A stretch of 9,896 bases of DNA from Rhodosalinus sp046542825 (GCF_046542825.1 NZ_JBKHAQ010000105.1:1-9896); one strand, 5' to 3'. Counted from the first letter of the stretch, positions 1-6,442 are shown. Translations and numbers: made by a program. Notes: a model not told the origin generated them from the sequence alone.

Positions 1-732
1 GGCTACCGCGCCGAACGCGGCGAGCGCGCCAAGGCGAAACCCGCCCCCGTCGCGCCGGAAGAGGAAACGCCCGCGACGGAGGCTGCGCCCGCGCCCGACG
101 CCACGGCGCCCGACGCGGTGCCCGCATCGCTCGGGCAGACGCCCGAGGTGGCTCCCGCCGCCCCACAACCGCCCGAGGGTGAGGCCGGGGCCGACGGGCA
201 GCAGTTGCAGGATACGCCGCGCGACCCCGCCGAGGACGCCGCCGCCGATCGCAGCGCCACCGAGCCTGCTGCCCCCGAAGCGGTGGCGCCGGTGACCGAG
301 GCCGCGCCAGCCGCCGACGACGTGCCGCCGGACGCCGCGGCGGTCGGGCATGGCGACAGCCCTGCGGTCGTGCCCTCGGCGCCGCAGCCGCCCTCCGATG
401 CGCCCGCGGGCGTCGGCCCCGAGGTGCAGACGACTCCGGTGCCGGATCAGGAGGAGACCGAGGTCTTCTTCACCTTCACCTGGGTCGGCCGTCCCCGCAC
501 CCAGGCCCGCGGCAAACCGCAGCGCGATGCCGCAGGCGGGCGTGCAGGCGAAGAGAGCGGCAAGCCGCGCGGCAAGGGGCGACCGAAGGGCGGCAAGCCC
601 AAGGGCGGCAAGCCTCCGCGCGAGGCCAAGCCCAAGACCTTTACCGCCGGCCCCGACCGCAAGGGCAAGGACCGCATCGACCCCGACAATCCTTTCGCCG
701 CGGCGCTCATGGGCCTCAAGGGCAAGGAGTGA
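1..732 (+). CDS. Helicase-related protein, C-terminal tail (5' truncated by window)
   Basis: The reading frame is open from base 1 to a TGA at 730-732, so only the last 243 residues are present and the catalytic helicase core lies upstream of the window. The visible part is low-complexity: about 140 residues rich in Ala, Pro, Glu and Asp, then a short ordered piece with an FFTFTW motif, then a Lys/Gly/Pro/Arg-rich basic stretch that includes a tandem 15-base duplication (586-600 and 601-615, encoding KGGKP twice), and finally a conserved-looking end, NPFAAALMGLKGKE. I identify it as the tail of the large Rhodobacterales helicase-related (MgpS-like) protein from this ending and from the gene order helicase, S4 protein, fdxA, carD; no helicase motif can be seen here. 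The basic tail probably binds nucleic acid (inference). The overlapping frames in this stretch are shadows. Confidence 0.7.
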   Translation, partial: GYRAERGERAKAKPAPVAPEEETPATEAAPAPDATAPDAVPASLGQTPEVAPAAPQPPEGEAGADGQQLQDTPRDPAEDAAADRSATEPAAPEAVAPVTEAAPAADDVPPDAAAVGHGDSPAVVPSAPQPPSDAPAGVGPEVQTTPVPDQEETEVFFTFTWVGRPRTQARGKPQRDAAGGRAGEESGKPRGKGRPKGGKPKGGKPPREAKPKTFTAGPDRKGKDRIDPDNPFAAALMGLKGKE

Positions 733-1130
733 CCGGCGAGGTGACGCGCCCGACCCAGCGCCTCGACAAGTGGCTCTGGCAGGCACGCTTCTTCAGGACC
801 CGCAGCCTCGCCGCGCGCGAGATCGCGGCCGGTCACTGCCGCGTCAACGGCGCGCGGGTGACGAAGCCCGCGGCGGCCGTCGGCGCCGGCGACGTGCTGA
901 CCTTCGTTCAGGCGCGGCGGGTGCGGGTCGTGCGGGTTACCGGCCTGCCGGACCGGCGCGGTCCGGCCCCGGAGGCGCAGGCGCATTACGAGGACCTCGA
1001 GCCGCCGCAGCAGCAGAGCGCGGCAGCGCCCGCGGACGCGGGCGGGCCGCCCGAGCCGGAGCCGGGCGGCCGACCGACGAAACGGGCGCGGCGCAACCTC
1101 GAGACGATGCGCCGGCGGGCGCTTGAATGA
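729..1130 (+). CDS. RNA-binding S4 domain protein, Hsp15-like
   Basis: A 133-residue protein opening with an S4 RNA-binding fold: the RLDKWLWQARFFRTRSLA motif at residues 11-28 and the VNGARVTKPAAAVGAGDVLTF strand-loop-strand near residues 39-59. The middle is Pro/Gln/Ala-rich and the end is a basic Lys/Arg tail, as in the Hsp15 (HslR) family. E. coli Hsp15 binds stalled 50S subunits carrying nascent-chain tRNA; a similar ribosome-rescue role here is inference from the family. The GTG start at 729 overlaps the upstream TGA (GTGA), with AAGGG at 718-722 at good spacing, suggesting translational coupling. A second GTG at 741 has AAGGAG 11 bases upstream and would shorten the protein by four residues; the sequence alone does not settle it. 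Confidence 0.85.
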   Translation: MTGEVTRPTQRLDKWLWQARFFRTRSLAAREIAAGHCRVNGARVTKPAAAVGAGDVLTFVQARRVRVVRVTGLPDRRGPAPEAQAHYEDLEPPQQQSAAAPADAGGPPEPEPGGRPTKRARRNLETMRRRALE

Positions 1131-1182
1131 TCCCCGGTGCTGGACTAGCTACGGGTCCGACAGAGCAAGCCCGGATCGCCCC

Positions 1183-1521
1183 ATGACCTATGTCGTCACC
1201 GACAACTGCATCGCCTGCAAGTATACCGACTGCGTCGAGGTCTGCCCGGTGGACTGCTTCTACGAGGGTGAGACCATGCTGGTGATCCACCCCGACGAAT
1301 GTATCGACTGCGGCGTCTGCGAGCCTGAATGCCCCGCCGATGCGATCCGCCCGGACACCGAGCCCGACATGGACAGATGGGTCGAGTTCAACCGCAAGTA
1401 TTCCGAGATGTGGCCGGTCATCATCACCAAGAAGGACCCGCTGCCCGAGGCCGACGAACGCGACGGCGAGACCGGCAAGCTGGAGAAATACTTCACCGAG
1501 GCCGCGGGCGAGGGCGGCTGA
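1183..1521 (+). CDS. fdxA: 7Fe ferredoxin FdxA ([3Fe-4S][4Fe-4S])
   Basis: A 112-residue cytoplasmic electron carrier. The Cys pattern matches the Azotobacter FdI / Rhodobacter FdII type: Cys9, Cys17 and Cys50 should bind the [3Fe-4S] cluster, and Cys21, Cys40, Cys43 and Cys46 the [4Fe-4S] cluster, with extra Cys12 and Cys25 also typical. The second motif reads CIDCGVCEPECP. After residue 52 comes the long acidic C-terminal extension of this family (WVEFNRKYSEMWPVI). The ATG at 1183 gives the family's usual length; the frame stays open upstream to 1123, but that part would add unrelated residues. The ribosome binding site is weak. A 52-base gap separates it from the S4 gene, so the two may be cotranscribed. 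Its physiological partner is not evident from the sequence. Confidence 0.95.
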   Translation: MTYVVTDNCIACKYTDCVEVCPVDCFYEGETMLVIHPDECIDCGVCEPECPADAIRPDTEPDMDRWVEFNRKYSEMWPVIITKKDPLPEADERDGETGKLEKYFTEAAGEGG

Positions 1522-1637
1522 GGGCCGATTCGGGGCGCCGACGCCCGCAAGACCGCGCAGTTGCGCTGACGCCGGACCCTGCGTCACGCCCAGTGGGTTG
1601 ATTTTCCGGGGGTTTTCCCGTGTTCCGCGCGGGCCTG

Positions 1638-1667
1638 CTGGAAATCGCCGCGACGGTCTGTTATATA
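1638..1667 (+). promoter_or_regulatory. Possible promoter upstream of carD leader
   Basis: An AT-rich patch unusual for this window (TTATATAAAC, 1661-1670) contains a TATATA -10-like element at 1662-1667, with CTGGAA (3 of 6 matches to TTGACA) at 1638-1643 and an 18-base spacer. Transcription would begin near 1674, just before the folded segment at 1674-1777. The match is partial and the exact hexamer is uncertain (TATAAA at 1664-1669 is an alternative). CarD in Rhodobacter sphaeroides is reported to regulate its own promoter, so this is the place to look for autoregulation (family knowledge). Confidence 0.4.
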
Positions 1668-1673
1668 AACGAT

Positions 1674-1777
1674 ACATGGATGCCGTGATCGCCACCCGGG
1701 CCGACTGCCGGGCGATCCTGTAGGCATGTGAAAGGGTTCGGGACGGGGTCGCTGGAGATAGCCCGCCCGTTCTTTTT
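1674..1777 (+). ncRNA. Candidate small RNA or attenuating leader upstream of carD
   Basis: About 104 bases between a possible promoter and a terminator-like hairpin fold into two stem-loops. The first pairs GATCGCC (1687-1693) with GGCGATC (1711-1717), with inner CGG/CCG pairs (1697-1699 with 1708-1710) and an outer TGCC/GGCA helix (1681-1684 with 1723-1726) that ACA/TGT (1674-1676 with 1727-1729) can extend across a bulge. The second is the terminator at 1739-1777. A 15-codon reading frame, MDAVIATRADCRAIL (1676-1723), starts almost at the predicted transcript end and runs through the first hairpin. The carD start lies only 38 bases past the T-run, too close for a separate ordinary promoter, so carD transcription probably has to read through. 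I cannot assign a known RNA family; SRP RNA motifs are absent. Confidence 0.4.
1739..1777 (+). terminator. Intrinsic terminator-like hairpin before carD
   Basis: CGGGACGGG (1739-1747) pairs with CCCGCCCG (1762-1769): eight GC pairs with one bulged A and a 14-base loop. TTCTTTTT follows immediately (1770-1777). It lies in the 5' region of carD, not behind a recognised gene on its own, so it would end either fdxA transcripts or a short leader/sRNA, and would limit carD expression. Confidence 0.55.
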
Positions 1778-1815
1778 GTCGCCTGTCATCCGGGCGGCGA
1801 GCTAGGAAGGACCGC

Positions 1816-2325
1816 ATGAGCAAGACCAAGAAAGCCGAATTCCGACCGAACGACTATGTTGTGTATCCTGCGCACGGGGTGGGCCGGATCGTCTCGATCG
1901 AGGAACAGGAGATCGCGGGCATCAGGCTCGAACTTTTCGTGATCTCCTTCGAGAAGGACAAGATGACGCTTCGGGTGCCCACCGCGAAGGCCACGGAAAT
2001 CGGCATGCGCTCGCTCTCCACGCCGGACGTGGTGTCGAAGGCGATGACCACGCTCAAGGGGAAGGCGAAGGTGAAGCGCGCGATGTGGTCGCGGCGTGCC
2101 CAGGAATACGAGCAGAAGATCAACTCCGGCGACCTGATCGCGATTGCCGAAGTGGTGCGTGACCTGCACCGCGCCGACGATCAGCGCGAGCAGAGCTATT
2201 CCGAGCGCCAGCTTTACGAGGCGGCGCTTGAGCGCCTGACGCGCGAGGTCGCCGCAGTTTCGGGCAGCGACGAGGTTGCCGCCGCACGGCAGGTAGACGA
2301 GATGCTGGTGTCGCGCGCCGCCTGA
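1816..2325 (+). CDS. carD: CarD/CdnL family RNA polymerase-binding regulator
   Basis: A 169-residue protein that binds RNA polymerase beta and stabilises the open promoter complex. The N-terminal RNAP-interaction (Tudor-like) domain is plain at residues 9-65, starting FRPNDYVVYPAHGVGRI and including FEKDKMTLRVP. The helical C-terminal DNA-contacting domain holds the hallmark MWSRRAQEYEQKINSGD segment; its Trp91 corresponds to the Trp that wedges into the minor groove at the upstream edge of the bubble in mycobacterial CarD. Length is normal for the alphaproteobacterial family. The ATG at 1816 has a strong AGGAAGGA ribosome binding site at 1804-1811. In Rhodobacter sphaeroides CarD is known to activate many promoters lacking -7T and to affect its own. 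The leader at 1674-1777 suggests further control by transcription termination (inference). Confidence 0.96.
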   Translation: MSKTKKAEFRPNDYVVYPAHGVGRIVSIEEQEIAGIRLELFVISFEKDKMTLRVPTAKATEIGMRSLSTPDVVSKAMTTLKGKAKVKRAMWSRRAQEYEQKINSGDLIAIAEVVRDLHRADDQREQSYSERQLYEAALERLTREVAAVSGSDEVAAARQVDEMLVSRAA

Positions 2326-2393
2326 ACCCTCCCGCCAGTCGATGACGAGGGGCGCTCCGTTGGGGGGCGGCCCACGGGCTTGCCGTCAGGCGA

Positions 2394-2438
2394 GAAAGGC
2401 GCTTGAAAGCGCCTTTCAAGGGCCTTGAAAGGCCCTTG
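2394..2438. repeat. Two abutting palindromes of alternating CTTGAAAG octamers
   Basis: GAAAGGCGCTT (2394-2404) is the exact reverse complement of 2407-2417, and CAAGGGCCTT (2417-2426) of 2429-2438, so two near-perfect hairpins share one base. The same bases also read as CTTGAAAG (2402-2409), CTTTCAAG (2413-2420) and CTTGAAAG (2424-2431): one octamer in alternating orientation every 11 bases, separated by CGC, GGC and GCC. It lies 69 bases after carD without a T-run, so it is not a standard intrinsic terminator. It could be an extragenic palindrome, an mRNA 3'-end stabiliser or a protein-binding array. Confidence 0.7.
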
Positions 2439-2481
2439 CCCGCGTCGGGGTCCTGCGCCGTGATCGCTCTGGTGCGCTTCG

Positions 2482-2503
2482 GAAGGCGCTTGAAGGCGCC
2501 TTC
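2482..2503. repeat. Third, related palindrome after carD
   Basis: GAAGGCGC (2482-2489) pairs with GCGCCTTC (2496-2503) around a TTGAAG loop. Its core, CTTGAAGG followed by CGC and CTTC, is a one-base variant of the octamer cluster 50 bases upstream, so the three hairpins look like one family. The rest of the 341-base gene-free stretch between carD and the Lrp gene (2326-2666) shows nothing else I can name. Confidence 0.6.
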
Positions 2504-2666
2504 GCCCGCCCGGAAAGTTCGTTGGGCCGCGTCCTCGCGCATGCTGTCGGGGATGTCCGTCAGCGGGATCTTGGCATCCTGCGCGGCTGGCTGCGTGCTC
2601 CGACGCCGTCATCCCCGCAGCAAGGCGGACCGGCACCTGCATCAGGAAACGCGCGCGCCGGGCGCC

Positions 2667-3122
2667 TCAGGTCGGCAGGGGCGCGTCGCGCTTGAACTGG
2701 TCCATCACGATCTGGCTCTGGACGCGCGCCACCGCGGGATGCGGCAGCAGAACCTCGTGGATCAGGCTGTGAAGCGCGCGCAGGTCCGCACAATAGACGC
2801 GCAGCAGGTAGTCGGCCTCTCCCGTGAGCGTCCAGGCGCTGACGATCTCGGGGCGCAACTCGACCATGCGGGCGAACTCGGCCGATTGTTTCGGCCCGTG
2901 CATGGCAAGTTGCACCTGCACGAAGGCCTGCACCTTGAGCCCAAGCTTCTCGGCGTCGAGGCGGGCGGAATAGCTCTGGATGTAGCCCTCCGCCTCCAGC
3001 CGCTGGCGGCGGCGGCCCGCCTGGCTGGGCGAGAGGTGCAGGATCTCGCCCAACTCCTGCGCGGTCAGATGCGCGTCCTTCTGAAGCGCGGCGAGCAGGC
3101 GATGATCCGTTTCGTCGAGCAT
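2667..3122 (-). CDS. Lrp/AsnC family transcriptional regulator
   Basis: A 151-residue DNA-binding regulator. An N-terminal winged helix-turn-helix lies at about residues 3-50 (LDETDHRLLAALQKDAHLT, then LSPSQAGRRRQRLEAEG as recognition helix), followed by the RAM/AsnC ligand-binding fold at about 66-140 with the typical WTLTGEADYLLRV segment. I chose the ATG at 3122 because it gives the family's normal start and has GAGG nine bases upstream; an in-frame TTG at 3149 would add nine residues but lacks a ribosome binding site. It diverges from hppD across 145 bases, an arrangement typical of a local amino-acid-responsive regulator, so control of hppD by an aromatic amino acid or keto acid is a reasonable inference. 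The effector cannot be read from the sequence. Confidence 0.92.
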   Translation of the reverse strand: MLDETDHRLLAALQKDAHLTAQELGEILHLSPSQAGRRRQRLEAEGYIQSYSARLDAEKLGLKVQAFVQVQLAMHGPKQSAEFARMVELRPEIVSAWTLTGEADYLLRVYCADLRALHSLIHEVLLPHPAVARVQSQIVMDQFKRDAPLPT

Positions 3123-3200
3123 GTGCGGGAACCTCGCATGATCCCCCAAGTTTAGCGGTCAAACCCCGCAGAGAACACCCCGCGCATGGTGCGGAATGCG

Positions 3201-3229
3201 CAGAAACCGCTGCTCGAACCCGTTATCAT
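3201..3229 (+). promoter_or_regulatory. Possible hppD promoter
   Basis: TATCAT at 3224-3229 matches the -10 consensus at five of six positions. CAGAAA at 3201-3206 (three of six) lies 17 bases upstream as a weak -35. It sits in the Lrp-hppD divergent gap, about 40 bases before the hppD start. TGCG...CGCA half-sites at about 3190-3202 overlap the -35 side and could be a regulator site, but I see no convincing Lrp box. Confidence 0.35.
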
Positions 3230-3267
3230 TGCACCAGCGAACAGAACGATCACAGGAGACGCGCAAG

Positions 3268-4368
<1,101 letters not shown>

Positions 4369-4392
4369 GCCGCGCCACTCACGGGAACTCGC

Positions 4393-4426
4393 GGGCCGCG
4401 TCCCACTTGGGGCGCGGCCCTTTTTT
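4393..4426 (+). terminator. Intrinsic terminator of hppD
   Basis: GGGCCGCGTCCC (4393-4404) pairs with GGGGCGCGGCCC (4409-4420) around an ACTT loop: 12 pairs including one G-T, followed directly by TTTTTT (4421-4426). It begins 24 bases after the hppD stop, a textbook Rho-independent terminator. Confidence 0.93.
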
Positions 4427-4534
4427 CTTCGTGACGGATCTGCAGCGATCGCCCCGTTCGCACGGTCGCCGCGGCAAGCATGTTTCCCACTATAATGCGC
4501 ACCGTCCCCATACGCTTTGGGTTTCTGCCGGTTT

Positions 4535-4548
4535 GTGCAAAATTGCGC
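4535..4548. promoter_or_regulatory. Imperfect TGCA palindrome upstream of boxA stub (possible old BoxR operator)
   Basis: GTGCAA (4535-4540) and TTGCGC (4543-4548) form an imperfect palindrome (five of six pairs) around AA. A similar word, TGCAAATTCGC, starts at 5297 before the boxR remnant. BoxR/BzdR-type regulators are known to bind TGCA-containing operators, so this may be a leftover of the box promoter. A TATAAT lies 39 bases upstream (4491-4496) but has no matching -35. Confidence 0.3.
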
Positions 4549-4631
4549 GAAAACCGCGGCTCGGGCGGAAACGTGCACGTCCCGGGCAGACTTCGCCGAG
4601 GTGGTCGGCCATATCGCCTCTGAACCGGACC

Positions 4632-4838
4632 TGCCGGGCCGATGACGAGACCAGGCGCGGCGAGGTGCTGCGCCTGATGCAGGACGCCAAGGGCCACATC
4701 TACATCTGCGGTCTCAAGGCGCTGGAGGACGGCGTGAACCAGGCGCTTGGCGACATTGCCCGCGGGGGAGGGCTTGACTGGCGCAGCCTGCGCGACGAGA
4801 TGCGCCGGGACGGGCGCCATCACGAGGAAACCTATTGA
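4632..4838 (+). pseudogene. boxA: boxA 3' remnant (benzoyl-CoA epoxidase reductase, C-terminal stub)
   Basis: About 68 residues recognisable as the extreme C-terminus of BoxA, the NADPH-dependent reductase of benzoyl-CoA 2,3-epoxidase: EVLRLMQDAKGHIYICG is the end of the pyridine-nucleotide-binding domain, and LDWRSLRDEMRRDGRHHEETY is the family's terminal segment. A full BoxA has about 400 residues with two N-terminal 4Fe-4S motifs and an FAD domain, all missing here. The open frame continues upstream to 4407, inside the hppD terminator, but the residues before Cys4632 are not BoxA-like. A neighbouring frame carries a protein-like run (EVVGHIASEPDLPG, about 4590-4630) that I cannot place. 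The stop overlaps the next start (TGATG), preserving the original operon junction. It cannot encode a working enzyme. Confidence 0.72.
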
Positions 4839-5296
4839 TGCGGGACCAGACAGAGGCAGGCGGCGACACGGAGGTCTTCGAGCATTCCATCGCGGTGCGC
4901 TGGGCCGATTGCGACCCGGCAGAGATCGCCTATTCGGGCCGGATTCCGGCGTGGGCGCTCGATGCCATCGATGCCTGGTGGGAGGATCGCTCCGGCGGCA
5001 CCGGCTGGTTCCAGCTCAACATGGACCGCGACATCGGTACGCCCTTCGTGCGCATGGAGATCGACTTTCGCACGCCGATCACGCCCCGCCACCGGCTGAT
5101 CTGCCGCACCTGGCCCAGCCGGCTGGGAGAGACCTCGATCACCTTCCGCGTGGACGGCTACCAGGACGGGGCACTCTGCTTCGAAGGCCGTTTCACCAGC
5201 GTTTTCGTCACCGCCAGCGCCTTTGCCAAGACCGCGCCGCCCGAAGACCTGCGCGCGCTTGTCGAAGCACATCTGCGGCCAGAAGACGCAAGATAA
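4838..5296 (+). CDS. Acyl-CoA thioesterase, hot-dog fold (4-hydroxybenzoyl-CoA thioesterase family)
   Basis: A 152-residue single hot-dog domain. The family signature is at residues 21-35 (RWADCDPAEIAYSGR); Asp26 corresponds to catalytic Asp17 of Pseudomonas 4-hydroxybenzoyl-CoA thioesterase. Later strands (MEIDFRTPITPRHRLICR, ETSITFRVDGY) fit the fold. I start at the ATG at 4838, which overlaps the boxA stop (TGATG) and has GAGGAA eight bases upstream; a TTG at 4835 is also in frame. Genes like this are often found in box clusters and probably release CoA from benzoyl-CoA or dead-end CoA esters (family knowledge and inference). It is the only gene of the cluster here with an uninterrupted frame and its motif kept, flanked by decayed boxA and boxR. 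Either it found another use or it has decayed more slowly. Confidence 0.85.
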   Translation: MRDQTEAGGDTEVFEHSIAVRWADCDPAEIAYSGRIPAWALDAIDAWWEDRSGGTGWFQLNMDRDIGTPFVRMEIDFRTPITPRHRLICRTWPSRLGETSITFRVDGYQDGALCFEGRFTSVFVTASAFAKTAPPEDLRALVEAHLRPEDAR

Positions 5297-5354
5297 TGCA
5301 AATTCGCCCCTCTACGGTGCCAGATGGAACCTGTTTCCCGGAATTGTGCATTAT
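5293..5354. promoter_or_regulatory. Inverted repeat upstream of boxR remnant (candidate BoxR operator)
   Basis: ATAATGCAAATTC (5293-5305) and GAATTGTGCATTAT (5341-5354) are reverse complements apart from one extra G, giving 13 pairs across a 35-base gap. Each arm contains TGCA, the core of known BoxR/BzdR operators. The left arm overlaps the thioesterase stop and the right arm ends about 36 bases before the first recognisable BoxR residues, a position suited to autoregulation. Function is inferred; the regulator itself is broken. Confidence 0.45.
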
Positions 5355-5390
5355 GTTTCGCAAGAGGGTTGCAGGGGCGAGATCGGACGC

Positions 5391-5882
5391 ATTGGCGCGG
5401 AACGTGACGACGCCAGCACGCGGCTGCTCGCGCGGGTGGGCGAACGGCTGCGCCGCGCGCGAGCAGAAGGGCCTGCCGCGGCGCATCCTCTCTGACGTCT
5501 CCGGTTTTTCGCCGCGCGACCTGGCGCAACTCGAGGCCGCTGGAGCGGGTGACAGAGGCGCACGACGCGATGATTCTCGCCGTCGGAGGCGGTCGCGTGG
5601 CCGAGCCGGAAACCTGCGCCCGCCTGTTTGCGCAAATCCACACCGTCTGGTGCGCGCCCAGCCGGAGGAGCACATGGCGCGTGTGCGCGCGCAGGGCGAC
5701 GAGCGCCCGATGGCCGGCAAACCGCAGGCGATGACCAGCTGCGCGCGCTGCTCGCCAGCTGCGAGCCGCTTTATGCCCGCGCCGAGGCGCAGCTCGACAC
5801 CTCCGGCAAGACCGAGGCAGAGGCGGTGGCAGAACTGCTGGACCTGATTCGCCGCCGCGGCTCTCTCGACCGGGGGCCATGA
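5391..5882 (+). pseudogene. boxR: boxR remnant (benzoate-pathway regulator), frameshifted with internal deletion
   Basis: Pieces of BoxR, an N-terminal XRE helix-turn-helix joined to a shikimate-kinase-like effector domain, appear in order but in different frames. LLARVGERLRRARAE lies in frame 3 (about 5424-5465); GLPRRILSDVSGFSPRDLAQLEA continues in frame 1 (to about 5538); ERVTEAHDAMILAVGGGRVAEPE follows in frame 2 (about 5543-5650); EEHMARVRAQGDERPMAG is in frame 1 (about 5667-5730); and LRALLASCEPLYARAEAQLDTSGKT in frame 3 runs to the TGA at 5880-5882. That is at least four frame changes. The centre, including the Walker A ATP-binding loop, is missing, so about 490 bases stand for roughly 900. 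No usable start codon is evident near 5391. It cannot make a functional regulator. Confidence 0.75.
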
Positions 5883-6333
5883 CGCCGCCGTCCGCGCGCG
5901 CCGCAGGGACGGGCCGGCAGAGCTGCCGCTCCGTCCGCGGATGCTGGCGGAGGGGCGGTTGGGCAAGCCCGCAAGCGTCGGCTGGTATCGCTGTCCCGGC
6001 TGCGGCGGGGCGATCGTGGCCCCGTTGATCGAGGACCTTGTCCAGGAAGTGGCGCAGTTCGCCGGGATCGCGGTGGTGTCGCGCACGGCCGGCGAGATTC
6101 GCGAAGCCCTGCTGCTCGCGCAGATCGCGGAGGCCGCGCATCTGCTCGCCAGCGGTGCGGCGCGCGGGGCGGCGGTGCTCGACCTTGCCTTGGTCCACGG
6201 CGCGGGATTTCCCCCGGCGCGCGGCGGCGTACTGCATTATGCGGCGAGTGTGGGCACCGCGCGGCTGGGCGCCGCGCTCGACCGGCTTGCCGGGATGCTT
6301 CTGCCAACCCATGCGGAGGCGCTGCGCCGCTGA
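5866..6333 (+). pseudogene. 3-hydroxyacyl-CoA dehydrogenase C-terminal fragment
   Basis: Frame 1 carries the C-terminal domain of an FadB/FadJ-type enoyl-CoA hydratase/3-hydroxyacyl-CoA dehydrogenase. MLAEGRLGKPASVGWYR matches the usual GRxGxKTGxGWYRY, and LALVHGAGFPPARGGVLHYA matches the family's V-x-GxGFPxxRGGPMxYA. Similarity reaches upstream through DAAVRARRRDG to about 5866, where no start codon exists and the frame overlaps the end of the boxR remnant; the first ATG is at 5941. The hydratase domain and the NAD-binding domain (about 550 residues) are missing, so a deletion joined the two genes. An independent 130-residue protein from 5941 is possible, but I think it unlikely. The intact enzyme would have handled the acyl-CoA products below the box ring-opening steps. 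Confidence 0.65.
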
Positions 6334-6442
6334 CTTGCCGCCGCCTCTGACGATCCTGCACCCGGCATGGTCGCTTTCATGAGCGACGACTCGCCCCCAA
6401 GCGGTCATTGAGGCGGCAAGGCGCCGGCCCTTTGCCGGTGCC
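6334..6442 (+). other. Foldable leader upstream of hisA-like gene
   Basis: The segment between the dehydrogenase fragment and the hisA-like gene can fold almost completely. CTTGCCGCCGCCTC (6334-6347) pairs with GAGGCGGCAAG (6410-6420), leaving a three-base bulge; TGAC (6348-6351) pairs with GTCA (6404-6407); an inner hairpin GTCGCT/AGCGAC spans 6370-6387; and GGCGCCGGC (6420-6428) pairs with GCCGGTGCC (6434-6442). The last hairpin ends three bases before the AGGGAG ribosome binding site (6446-6451). It may be a regulatory leader or the remains of the old operon's 3' end. High GC makes chance pairing easy, so confidence is low. Confidence 0.35.

Noticed and set aside
1533..1589. Small hairpins after fdxA (GGGCG/CGCCC and TGACGC/GCGTCA) as an fdxA terminator
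   Set aside because: The stems are short and the following T-rich bases are interrupted (TTGATTTT, about 10 bases later). Not a convincing terminator.
937..1695. A 252-codon minus-strand frame opposite the S4 and fdxA genes
   Set aside because: It covers two well-identified plus-strand genes and the promoter-like AT patch, and shows no family motif.
4491..4496. A perfect TATAAT as a promoter for the box remnant
   Set aside because: No -35-like hexamer lies 16-18 bases upstream (GCCGCG at 17), and the downstream gene is a stub. Kept only as context for the possible operator.
4407..4631. Upstream part of the frame ending in the boxA stub, as one 143-residue gene
   Set aside because: Its first ATG lies inside the hppD terminator hairpin, and the residues before 4632 do not resemble BoxA or any family I recognise.
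5158..6408. A 416-codon open frame on the minus strand across the box remnants
   Set aside because: It is Arg/Ala/Pro-rich with no recognisable domain. The plus strand carries identifiable BoxR and dehydrogenase pieces, and long open antisense frames are expected at this GC content.
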